63,907 nucleotides of DNA from Ferrovibrio sp. (lineage in GTDB: Bacteria; Pseudomonadota; Alphaproteobacteria; Ferrovibrionales; Ferrovibrionaceae), in assembly GCF_002796975.1 (NCBI RefSeq), contig NZ_PEKV01000002.1:1-63907 (forward strand). The letters run 5' to 3'. The position numbers were made by a program, and so were the translations under genes. This document shows positions 46,638-54,597 of the stretch, piece after piece. Within the stretch, counting starts at the first letter, position 1. Every line of letters starts with the position of its first letter. Under the pieces are notes generated by a model. The model was not told the origin of the DNA, did not search any database, and saw only the letters and a program-made list of their open reading frames with translations.

Positions 46638-46740
46638 CCCTAAATAGCGGAAAGTGGCCGCCTTTTAGCATGAAGCCCCCCGCCCCGGCCAGCCTTTGCC
46701 AGACCCTCAGAGGGCCCGGAAATCAGCATTATCGCCAGAA

Positions 46741-47229
46741 TTACTTCCTGGACGACTTCCCGAAAATGGCGTGTTCGACCTTGTCGCCGGGCTTGATGCC
46801 CAATCGGGAAGCCGTGCCGCCATTGACCTCCAGCACGGCCCGCACCGGGCCGGCCGAATTGATGCCGGTCTCGTCACGCGGGATGGCGCGCTGGTGGATG
46901 TTCAGGATGGTGCCATCGGCCCTGATGAACAGCATGTCGAGCGGCAGCAAGGTATTGCGCATCCAGAAGGATGCCATCTGCTCCTGCTTGAAATCGAACA
47001 GCATGCCGGTATCTGGCGCCATGCTGGTGCGGAACATCATACCGCGCGCCCGCGACTGGTCATTATCCGCCAGTTCGACGCGGAACCGCTGCGGCCCCTT
47101 GGCGGTCTGGATCACCAGATCGCTCTGTGGCAGGGTCGGCTGCGGCTGGGCCGTGACAGGCTGCGAAACGACAATACCGGCTAGTAGAACCATGCCGCAT
47201 AGAACGGCCCATACCCGACTGAGTTTCAC
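46741..47229 (-). CDS. DUF192 family exported protein
   Basis: 162 residues with an N-terminal signal peptide (about 1-27, ending TAQ). The domain core FRVELADNDQSRARGMMFR, MLFDFKQEQMASFWMRNTLLPLDMLFI (in blocks), GTILNIH, AVLEVNGGTASRLGIKPGDKV identifies DUF192, a small beta-barrel family of unknown function. It starts with GTG and overlaps the acuC stop by four bases (GTGA). Acts in the periplasm by prediction. Confidence 0.9.
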   Translation of the reverse strand: MKLSRVWAVLCGMVLLAGIVVSQPVTAQPQPTLPQSDLVIQTAKGPQRFRVELADNDQSRARGMMFRTSMAPDTGMLFDFKQEQMASFWMRNTLLPLDMLFIRADGTILNIHQRAIPRDETGINSAGPVRAVLEVNGGTASRLGIKPGDKVEHAIFGKSSRK

Positions 47230-48345
47230 GCCCTCATCCTCTCTTTCACCCGACGCACCAGCCCCCGCACCTCCTCACGCACCGTGCCATTGCGCGGCAT
47301 ATCGGCGAGGGTGGTGAACCAGTCCTCCGGCGGCTGGCGGCCCGCGCTGCGGTTCCAGCTCAGGGCCCGCAGCAGGCTCTCCGCCACCGGTGGCAGCCGG
47401 TCCGGCTTTTCCAAGCCGTTCAGTTCAGCCCAGATGCCGGTCCAGCAGCGCGCCACCGACCAAGGATTATAGCCGCCCCCGCCAAGCACCAACAGCCGCG
47501 GCGACAGCGGTTTCAAGCCTGCGACCGCATGCCACAAGGCCCCGTTCGACAGCCCCTGCTTACCCAGCGGATCGTCAGCCAGCGCATCGGCGCCGCACTG
47601 GATCACCAGCGCTTCGGGTTTGAAGTTCTCAACCAATGGTCCGATTGCCTCTTCGACCAGCGCGGTCATTTCGTCATCCGTCATGCCGGGCGGGACCGGG
47701 AGATTAAACAGGTTGCCGGCGCCCTCCTCATCGAGTTGCCCGGAATGCGGCCAGCGCCCGGCTTCATGTACCGAGACCACCAGCACGCGTGGATCGGCGG
47801 CAAAGGCATCGGCCACGCCATCGCCGTGATGCACATCGAGATCGACATAGGCCACGCGCGACAGGCCGGCATCCAGCATGGTGAGGATTGCCAGCACAGG
47901 ATCGTTGAAATAGCAAAAGCCAGAGGCCTGCGCCGGTCGGCCGTGATGCGTGCCGCCACCAGGGCTGTAGACGATGCCGGCACCGTTCTGCAGCAGGTGT
48001 TGTGCCGCGATCAGGCTGCCGCCGACGCCGGTCGCCGGACGACGGAACATCGTACCGTAAACCGGGTTGCCGCCGCGGCCGAGGTTGTAGCGTTCAGAGT
48101 CTTCAGGGGTCACCGTCAGGGTTCGCTCGGCCGCCTGCACCGCAGCGATGTAATCCTTGCGATGAAAACGCGCGAGTTGCCGGTGTCGCCGGCCGGCTTT
48201 CGCAATACTGGCCGGGCTCCAACCAGCCCAGCGCCTGCACCATGTCCATCACCGTGGACACGCGCGGGATCGACAGCGGATGTTTTCCGCCCAGGCTGGA
48301 ATGCCGATAAATTTCGTTGCCGATAAACACTGCAGGCCGGTGCAT
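47226..48345 (-). pseudogene. AcuC-type histone deacetylase family gene with a frameshift
   Basis: The start at 48345 reads HRPAVFIGNEIYRHSSLGG then KHPLSIPRVSTVMDMVQALGW, the N-terminus of AcuC-like deacetylases. Near 48170, after RPATP, the frame shifts: the expected QLARFHRKDYIAAVQAAERT appears in the next frame and continues intact to the stop at 47226, with YVDLDVHHGDGV, GGGTHHGRPAQASGFCYFND and QCGADALADDP. The span is 1,120 bases, so one base too many (or two too few). Members deacetylate acetyl-lysine enzymes such as acetyl-CoA synthetase. Overlaps the DUF192 start. Confidence 0.88.
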
Positions 48346-48410
48346 AAGCGAAATCTAGCGGCCCTGCGGGGCTTAACAAGCGGTTCCAGTCGCCTATAAT
48401 GCTTCCAGCT

Positions 48411-48497
48411 GAGGGGGAGCCGATTGGCGGCTGAGAGGTCCGGGTGAGCCGGACGACCCCTCGAACCTGATCCGGTTGATACCGGCGTAGGGATCAG
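48411..48497 (+). promoter_or_regulatory. TPP (thiamine pyrophosphate) riboswitch
   Basis: The conserved elements are in order: GGGGAGC, GGCTGAGAGG (48429-48438), then GACCC, GAACCTGATCC and the 3' GATACCGGCGTAGGGA. The spacer between the conserved GCTGAGA and GACCC forms a short hairpin (TCCGGGTGAGCCGGA region). The AGGGAT of the 3' conserved part lies 12 bases before the thiZ TTG start and may double as its ribosome-binding site. Expected to switch off the thiamine-precursor transporter when TPP is abundant. Confidence 0.96.
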
Positions 48498-48501
48498 CGG
48501 T

Positions 48502-49242
48502 TTGTCAGCAGACTCCACCTCCTTTTCCCCATCCGCATCTGCGCCGGCCTTCCGGCTGGCAGGCAGCGGTTTCGCCTATGGCGACCGTGTCGTACTGGCA
48601 CCCTTTTCGCTCGATCTGACGGCCGGCGAGACCGTGGCGATCCTCGGCGCCAGCGGCTGCGGCAAGAGCACGCTGTTGCGCCTGATCGCCGGGTTGCTCC
48701 TTGGCCAACCATCGTCTCTCGCGGGACAAGTCGCCTGGATGGCGCAACAGGATCTGCTGCTGCCCTGGCTTACCCTGTTCGACAACGTCCTGCTCGGCGC
48801 GCGCCTGCGCGGCGAAGTGCCAGACATCGCCCGCACGCAGGCCCTGCTGGCACGGCTTGGTCTTGCCGATCGCGCCAATGCTATGCCTGCGTCTCTCTCG
48901 GGCGGCATGCGGCAACGCGCAGCGCTCGCCCGCACACTGATGGAAGACCGTCCGCTGGTGCTGATGGATGAGCCTTTCTCGGCGCTGGATGCGATCACGC
49001 GCGCGGCAATGCAGGAGCTCGCCAGCGAGGTGCTCAGCCATCGCGCGGTGCTGCTGGTGACGCATGATCCGGCTGAAGCCTGTCGCCTCGCCGACCGTAT
49101 CTTCGTCCTGAGCGGTGCGCCTGCCGTCCTGCAGCAGGTAGCCGTATTGCCGCCTGCCGCACCACGCGATCCTTTGTCGCCGCCGGTGCTACCAGTGCTG
49201 CGCAATGTGCAGGCGGCTTTGCAGAAGGCGGTGAATGCATGA
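48502..49242 (+). CDS. thiZ: HMP/thiamine-precursor ABC transporter ATPase
   Basis: 246 residues. Walker A GASGCGKST, Q-loop WMAQQDLLLPWLT, signature LSGGMRQRAALARTLM, Walker B LVLMDEPFSALD, switch VLLVTHDPAEA. The start is TTG at 48502, since no ATG/GTG in frame precedes the domain and the riboswitch ends just upstream. The C-terminal 40 residues are Pro/Ala-rich. With ThiX and ThiY it should import hydroxymethylpyrimidine-type precursors. Confidence 0.92.
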   Translation: MSADSTSFSPSASAPAFRLAGSGFAYGDRVVLAPFSLDLTAGETVAILGASGCGKSTLLRLIAGLLLGQPSSLAGQVAWMAQQDLLLPWLTLFDNVLLGARLRGEVPDIARTQALLARLGLADRANAMPASLSGGMRQRAALARTLMEDRPLVLMDEPFSALDAITRAAMQELASEVLSHRAVLLVTHDPAEACRLADRIFVLSGAPAVLQQVAVLPPAAPRDPLSPPVLPVLRNVQAALQKAVNA

Positions 49243-50024
49243 CCAACCTGCTGCGCCCCGTCCTCACCGCCTGCGGCCTGCTGCTGCTGTGGCAGGGTAT
49301 TGTCTGGGGCTTTGACCTGCCCTCCTACATCCTGCCTGCGCCGTATCGCGTAGCTCTCGCTTTCGTCGACAATGCCGGGCTGCTGCTGCGCGAAGCGACC
49401 GTGACGGTGATCGAAATGCTACTCGGCCTGCTGTTCGGCTGCCTCCTGGGTGCGGCTGCTGCAATCTGCCTGCTGCTCTCGCCCACCGCCCGCCGCTGGC
49501 TGCTGCCATTGCTGGTTGCCAGCCAGGCGGTGCCGGTCTTCGCGCTGGCGCCGCTGCTGGTGCTGTGGCTCGGCTTCGGCATCGCCTCAAAGGTGATGAT
49601 GGCGGTGCTGGTGATCTTCTTCCCGGTCGCCGTCGCGCTTTATGACGGTCTGCGCCGCACTGAGACTGGCTGGCTTGATCTGGCACGCGTGATGACCGCC
49701 GATGCGCCACAGCATCGCCTGCGTATCCTGCAGCATATCCGCCTGATGGCCGCGCTGCCGGCATTCGCCAGCGGCCTGAAGATCGCCGCGGCCGTGGCCC
49801 CCATCGGCGCGGTGATCGGCGAATGGGTCGGTGCCAGCGCCGGGCTCGGATTCCGCATGCTCCAGGCCAATGCACGCGTGCAGACTGATCTGATGTTTGC
49901 CGCCCTGATCCTGCTCGCCGTCTGCGCCGTCACGCTCTATGTCGGCGTCGATGCCATGACGCGCCGGTGGCTGCGCTGGCAGGCGGACAGCCACCCCTCT
50001 TTGTTGAGTCCCGTAAAGGAGTGA
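49239..50024 (+). CDS. thiX: HMP/thiamine-precursor ABC transporter permease
   Basis: 261 residues, six membrane segments. The EAA-type coupling loop APQHRLRILQHIRLMAALPAFASGLKIA (about 162-189, in blocks) with GVIGEW-like AVIGEWVGASAGLGF identifies a SsuC/TauC-type permease. Overlaps thiZ by four bases and is followed by thiY after five bases. Confidence 0.94.
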   Translation: MTNLLRPVLTACGLLLLWQGIVWGFDLPSYILPAPYRVALAFVDNAGLLLREATVTVIEMLLGLLFGCLLGAAAAICLLLSPTARRWLLPLLVASQAVPVFALAPLLVLWLGFGIASKVMMAVLVIFFPVAVALYDGLRRTETGWLDLARVMTADAPQHRLRILQHIRLMAALPAFASGLKIAAAVAPIGAVIGEWVGASAGLGFRMLQANARVQTDLMFAALILLAVCAVTLYVGVDAMTRRWLRWQADSHPSLLSPVKE

Positions 50025-50029
50025 CCGCC

Positions 50030-50968
50030 ATGAAACGCATCATCGCCGCTGCCGCTTTTGTCGTCGCCCTGCTGCCCGGGATTGCCTCGGCGCACGACAA
50101 GCTGACCGTGCTGCTCGACTGGTTCGTCAATCCGGATCATGCGCCGCTGGTCGTCGCCAAGCATGCCGGCATCTTCGACCGCCACGAATTACTGGTCGAC
50201 CTGATTGCGCCCGCCGATCCGAACGATCCGCCCAAGCTGGTTGCCGCCGGCAAAGCGGACGTGGCGATCTCGTATCAGCCGCAGTTGCATGTGCAGGTGG
50301 CACAGGGTCTGCCGCTGCGCCGCTTCGGCACGCTGGTCGCCACGCCGCTCAATTCGCTGGTGGTGCTGCGCGATGGTCCCATCAAATCGGTTGCCGATCT
50401 GAAGGGCAGGAAAATCGGTTATTCCGTCGGTGGCTTCGAGGATGCCCTGCTCAAGAGCATGCTCGAGCAGTACGGGCTGAAGCTGGCTGACGTGACGCTG
50501 ATCAACGTCAATTTCTCGCTCTCACCCTCGATCTTCTCGGGCCAGGTCGATGCCACCATCGGTGCTTTCCGCAATTTCGAACTGAACCAGATGGACATCG
50601 CCGGCAAGCCGGGTCGCGCCTTCTATCCCGAGGATTACGGCGTCCCGCTGTACGATGAACTGGTGCTGGTGGCGCACAAGAATAAACTGAACGACGACCG
50701 TCTCAAGCGCCTGCTCGACGCCCTCGAAGAAGCTGTGGCCTACATGCACAACGAACCGCAGAAAAGCTGGCAGGCTTTCATCAAGGAAAACAAGAGCCTG
50801 GATGACGAACTGAACCGCCGTGCCTGGGGCGCTACCGTGCCGCGCTTTGCGCAATCGCCGCGAGCGCTCGATAGCCGGCGCTACAGCCGTTTCGCTGACT
50901 ACCTTGTTAAGCAGGGTCTGATCCCCAAAGCTCTGCCGGTGGCCGACTATGCCGTTGAGTTACATTGA
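50030..50968 (+). CDS. thiY: HMP/thiamine-precursor periplasmic binding protein
   Basis: 312 residues, signal peptide about 1-21 (ending ASA). LTVLLDWFVNPDHAPLVVAKHAGIF is the ThiY/NMT1 motif (the CCCFC-type domain, here without Cys); KADVAISYQPQLHVQVAQGLPL and IGYSVGGFEDALLKSMLEQYG follow. Binds formyl-aminopyrimidine or HMP. Start after the thiX stop, ATG at 50030. Riboswitch plus ThiL elsewhere in the window make the thiamine role secure. Confidence 0.93.
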   Translation: MKRIIAAAAFVVALLPGIASAHDKLTVLLDWFVNPDHAPLVVAKHAGIFDRHELLVDLIAPADPNDPPKLVAAGKADVAISYQPQLHVQVAQGLPLRRFGTLVATPLNSLVVLRDGPIKSVADLKGRKIGYSVGGFEDALLKSMLEQYGLKLADVTLINVNFSLSPSIFSGQVDATIGAFRNFELNQMDIAGKPGRAFYPEDYGVPLYDELVLVAHKNKLNDDRLKRLLDALEEAVAYMHNEPQKSWQAFIKENKSLDDELNRRAWGATVPRFAQSPRALDSRRYSRFADYLVKQGLIPKALPVADYAVELH

Positions 50969-51040
50969 GTTAACAACGAGGCAGCGCAGGCTGTCGAAGC
51001 ATGCTAGGCTGACCTTGGTGGCGTCATGGGGGAGGCAGAA

Positions 51041-51583
51041 ATGCGACGACCAGATTACGCCAAACTGGGCGCGCAATTTGCGCATATGCGCGACTATCTG
51101 GCTGGCGTTGCCCCGCCCGGAAAACTGCCCGGGCGTCAGCATATCGATCCGCTGGCCATCCGCGCCTTGCTTTCTTTTACCAACCTTGTGGATATCGAGC
51201 GCGCGGACGGCAAAATCCGTTTCCGCTTTCGCCTCATCGGCACATTGCAAAGCACTGCGGCGGGCCGCGAGATCAGCGGCAAATATCTTGAGGATGCCGT
51301 ACTGCCCGAATATCTGGAGCGTATCCGCGGCAACATGATCATGGCGATGGAAAGTCGCGAAGCAATCTATGACCGCTTCGGCATGCCGCATCCTGGCCGC
51401 GATTTCATCGACACCGAGCGCGTCTATTTCCCTCTGGCCCGTGACGGCGAAAACGTCGATATGCTGCTTATCCTCAATGCTTACCCCGATGAGGAGAAAA
51501 CCACAGCACCCCCGGCGGACGAAGTAAAACAGGGCCGTCGCGAAGAGAAACTGCCTGCGGCACGGCACCCCGCACCGAAATAA
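51041..51583 (+). CDS. PAS-domain protein (PAS_5 type)
   Basis: 180 residues. A single PAS-like fold: KLPGRQHIDPLAIRALLSFT, LVDIERADGKIRFRFRLIGT and AAGREISGKYLEDAVLP, then ERVYFPLARDGENVDMLLIL, as in the small alphaproteobacterial PAS_5 family. No kinase, GGDEF or HTH domain attached. The ATG at 51041 has GGGGGAGG upstream; the ATG at 51026 would place that site inside the gene. C-terminal tail is charged and Pro-rich. Ligand unknown. Confidence 0.8.
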   Translation: MRRPDYAKLGAQFAHMRDYLAGVAPPGKLPGRQHIDPLAIRALLSFTNLVDIERADGKIRFRFRLIGTLQSTAAGREISGKYLEDAVLPEYLERIRGNMIMAMESREAIYDRFGMPHPGRDFIDTERVYFPLARDGENVDMLLILNAYPDEEKTTAPPADEVKQGRREEKLPAARHPAPK

Positions 51584-51592
51584 CCGGTCCGG

Positions 51593-51628
51593 AAATAAAA
51601 ACGCCGACGGATCAAACCGTCGGCGTTT
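51593..51628 (-). terminator. Intrinsic terminator of the cold-shock gene
   Basis: ACGCCGACGG and CCGTCGGCGT (51600-51627 overall) make a 10-bp stem. On the minus strand it is followed by TTTTATTTC, so it ends the cold-shock gene; on the plus strand it may also serve the PAS gene. Confidence 0.88.
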
Positions 51629-51653
51629 AGCTAAAAATCTGGTGTGGTACCGA

Positions 51654-52334
51654 TCATTCGTTGCGGATTTCGGCCACCTGGGGGCCCTTCGGGCCCTGAC
51701 CGATGCGCACACGAACCGACTGGCCCGGCTGCAGTTCGTTGATGCCTTCGCGACGCAACACTTCCATATGGACGAAGATGTCCTGCTGGCCGTCGCCACG
51801 CGACACGAAGCCATAGCCTTTCACGGCATTGAACCACTTGACCTTGGCCTCGAAGAAATCGCCCTGGGCGACCACCGAGGGGAAGCGGGCTTCGCCGCGA
51901 TCACCGCCAAAACCGCCGCCGCCGAAGCCGCCACGATCACTGCCGCGGTCACCATAACCGCCGCGATCCCCGAAGCCGCCACGATCACCGAAACCGCCGC
52001 GGTCGCCGAAGCGCGGTTGACGCGGCGGACGTGGGCCACGGTCACCGAAACCTCCGCCACCGGGGCCACCACTCGAAGGCTGCGCGGTGCTGGTATCGAC
52101 TGACAGAACGCGGACGGCCTGCATGCCCTTGGGCCGCTTGGCCACTTCCAGCATCAGGGTCGAGCCTTCTTCGATGCTTTCGTAACCAGCCTGTCGCAAG
52201 CAGGAGAGATGAAGAAAGATGTCTCCGGAATTGTCGTCAGGACTGACGAAACCAAAGCCTTTGACTGCGTTGAACCACTTGACCTTGCCGGAAATCTTGA
52301 CGATCTCGGCGTCGCCGAAGCCCCCTTGATCCAC
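51654..52334 (-). CDS. Double cold-shock-domain protein with Gly/Arg-rich linker
   Basis: 226 residues with two cold-shock domains: about 14-80 (KVKWFNAVKGFGFVSPDD, DIFLHLSCL) and about 160-226 (KVKWFNAVKGYGFVSRGD, DIFVHMEVL), both with the RNP1 and RNP2 aromatic motifs for single-stranded nucleic acid. Between them lies a linker of about 70 residues with repeats of GGFGDRG type and PPRQPRF, resembling RNA-binding RGG-like regions. Likely an RNA chaperone. The first domain varies more (SCLRQAGYESIEEG). Monocistronic. Confidence 0.93.
   Translation of the reverse strand: MDQGGFGDAEIVKISGKVKWFNAVKGFGFVSPDDNSGDIFLHLSCLRQAGYESIEEGSTLMLEVAKRPKGMQAVRVLSVDTSTAQPSSGGPGGGGFGDRGPRPPRQPRFGDRGGFGDRGGFGDRGGYGDRGSDRGGFGGGGFGGDRGEARFPSVVAQGDFFEAKVKWFNAVKGYGFVSRGDGQQDIFVHMEVLRREGINELQPGQSVRVRIGQGPKGPQVAEIRNE
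51900..52020. repeat. Imperfect tandem repeat in the cold-shock linker
   Basis: The DNA here is a run of short related units (about 15-18 bases) encoding GGFGDRG-like heptads. It is coding; there is no regular spacer. Confidence 0.7.
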
Positions 52335-52442
52335 TCTTTTAGTCCTTCGATTGCCCCACTAAACGTCTAACCGTAACACCTTTTACGGGCGGTGCCAAAA
52401 CGATTCTAACAAGGGCTGCGGAGGGTTACGAGGGGCTTTCGA

Positions 52443-53213
52443 CTAAATGGTAGGGCCTTCCACGCGCCGCTTCGGACGCCACCGGGTAACGGAACGACCG
52501 TCCGCAGTGAACCGGACTTCCTGGCTGTCAGGGGGAGCAGCCCGCAGGTGGCCGGCGGCTTCCTGGACCGATGCGGTCTTCGGCTGTTGCTGTTGACCGG
52601 GTTGCTGGCTGGGACGTGCGGGCTGCGCCGTGCGTACCGCGCGTGTCAGCGGATGCGCCGCATCAATGGCATGCTCAGCAATCTTCTGTCGCACGGCTTC
52701 CTCGAAAGGTGGCAGCACGGCGGGAGGAGCTGGAGGCCGACGGCGGGCGCCGCTGGCAGCCGGGTGAACAGGAGCGAGGCCGATGGCGGCGGGCTTCGGG
52801 GCCGCAGCGCGATGGTGGTCGACGGCGATCTCGCTACCTGGACCGTTTTCCAGCGCCCTGCGCCATGCGGGGTCCCCGACCACGAGTTTGTGCAGCGCAA
52901 TCGCCGGCAGGGCGCCGAAGCGTTTCCAAAAGCCTTCCAGGAAGGCCTCGGCGGTTTCGCTCAATGACGGTGACCAAGGGTTTTCAATGCCGGCCTGGAA
53001 CACCAGATCCAGTGTCGGCTCGATGGGGCCATCGTCGCCGACCAGGAAGGTCGCAGGCATCAACTTGGCGCCATCGCGCGCAATCGCATAATGCGCCTGG
53101 GCCAGATAGAGCAGCCAGCGCAGTTTCGGCAGCGACATGGCAATACGCTCTGTCGCTGCCTGTTCGAGCAGCCAGAAACTTACATCTATGCCTGATCGCG
53201 TCGCGGGGACCAT
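52443..53213 (-). CDS. Panacea/DUF4065-like domain protein
   Basis: 256 residues. The N-terminal 110 resemble Panacea (DUF4065, SocA-like): DVSFWLLEQAATE, LPKLRWLLYLAQAHYAIARDG and LVGDDGPIEPTLD correspond to the conserved 'KLLYxAQ' and 'GPxxP' motifs. The rest (about 130-256) is a Pro/Ala/Gln-rich disordered tail with a basic end. Panacea proteins act as antitoxins or proteolytic adaptors, but no toxin gene is adjacent. Remote match. An internal Met at 53138 is an alternative start. Confidence 0.6.
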   Translation of the reverse strand: MVPATRSGIDVSFWLLEQAATERIAMSLPKLRWLLYLAQAHYAIARDGAKLMPATFLVGDDGPIEPTLDLVFQAGIENPWSPSLSETAEAFLEGFWKRFGALPAIALHKLVVGDPAWRRALENGPGSEIAVDHHRAAAPKPAAIGLAPVHPAASGARRRPPAPPAVLPPFEEAVRQKIAEHAIDAAHPLTRAVRTAQPARPSQQPGQQQQPKTASVQEAAGHLRAAPPDSQEVRFTADGRSVTRWRPKRRVEGPTI

Positions 53214-53342
53214 AACACCCCTATCCTTACACTGGACCTGAACCTAGTTCTGCCGAACCTAGGCAGGTAATCTTAACAGCCCGTGAATCGTTTCCCAAAG
53301 CGACTCTTCTGGGGATTACTTTATGATTTTTGGAGGTTTGTC

Positions 53343-54014
53343 ATGGAACTGACCGGCGAACAGCTCATTCCCGCCCCGCGTCAGGCGGTCTGGGATGCCA
53401 TCAATGACCCCGAGATCCTGCGCCAGTGCATCACCGGCTGCGAGAGCGTCACCAAGACCTCGGATACCGATTTCGAGGCCTCGGTGCAGGTCAAGGTCGG
53501 ACCAGTCAAAGCTCGTTTCAAGGGCAAGGTCACCCTCAGCGACCTCGATCCACCCAGGAGTTGCATCATCTCAGGCGAAGCCCAGGGCGGGGTGGCGGCT
53601 GGTTTCGGCAAGGGCAGCGCCAAGGTGCAAATGGCTGACGCCGACGGAGGTGCGACCCGCCTCACCTATGCGGTCAACGCCCAGGTCGGCGGCAAGCTGG
53701 CCCAGATCGGCGCACGGCTGATCGACGGCGTCGCCGCCAAAATGGCCGAGGACTTCTTCGTCAAGTTCAACCAGATCGTCGGTGGGCCCCGCGCCGGTAC
53801 GGCTGACGCCGCGGCAACCGCCGACGCGGCGAAAGATCTCGCCGCATCCGAACCGATCGCTGCGTCGGCGACACTCGATGCCCTGTCGAAGGCAGACACA
53901 TCTGTTGCAGCGCAACCACAGACGCCGGTAACCGGCGGGATACCGAGCTGGCTCTGGATCACCGGACTGATCGTGATCGTATGCGCAGCGACAGTTCTGA
54001 TCCTGCGCAGTTGA
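53343..54014 (+). CDS. coxG: CoxG (CO dehydrogenase accessory, SRPBCC fold) with C-terminal membrane helix
   Basis: 223 residues. The domain begins MELTGEQLIPAPRQAVWDAIN, with PGCES-like ITGCESV, KVGPVKARFKGKVTLSD and VAAGFGKGSAKVQM, typical of CoxG in the SRPBCC superfamily. An Ala-rich linker leads to a membrane helix (about 198-221, SWLWITGLIVIVCAATVLIL), which probably anchors it. The ATG at 53343 follows GGAGGTTTG; the upstream GTG is less likely. It heads a coxG-S-L-M cluster. Confidence 0.93.
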   Translation: MELTGEQLIPAPRQAVWDAINDPEILRQCITGCESVTKTSDTDFEASVQVKVGPVKARFKGKVTLSDLDPPRSCIISGEAQGGVAAGFGKGSAKVQMADADGGATRLTYAVNAQVGGKLAQIGARLIDGVAAKMAEDFFVKFNQIVGGPRAGTADAAATADAAKDLAASEPIAASATLDALSKADTSVAAQPQTPVTGGIPSWLWITGLIVIVCAATVLILRS

Positions 54015-54121
54015 TCTTCCGCCGTTTTGCAACTTGACGCCCCTTGCGCGTTGCGCCCAAAGTTACCGGGTGCGGCGCGCGAATGCCCCAACACTTCTCC
54101 GCGCCCCATGGGAGGATCAGC

Positions 54122-54592
<471 letters not shown>

Positions 54593-54597
54593 GCGTC

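Noticed and set aside
46640..46740. Attachment site or integrase remnant next to tRNA-Pro
   Set aside because: No direct repeat of the tRNA 3' end and no integrase gene were seen in the neighbourhood.
48160..48180. Programmed frameshifting in acuC
   Set aside because: No slippery heptamer, no stem-loop and no stop codon at the shift; a mutation or sequence error explains it better.
48116..48379. 87-codon ORF at the acuC 5' end
   Set aside because: Wrong frame; it merely overlaps the true acuC N-terminus at 48345.
51900..52020. Possible CRISPR array in the tandem units
   Set aside because: The units are 15-18 bases, imperfect and coding for GGFGDRG; there are no spacers of constant length.
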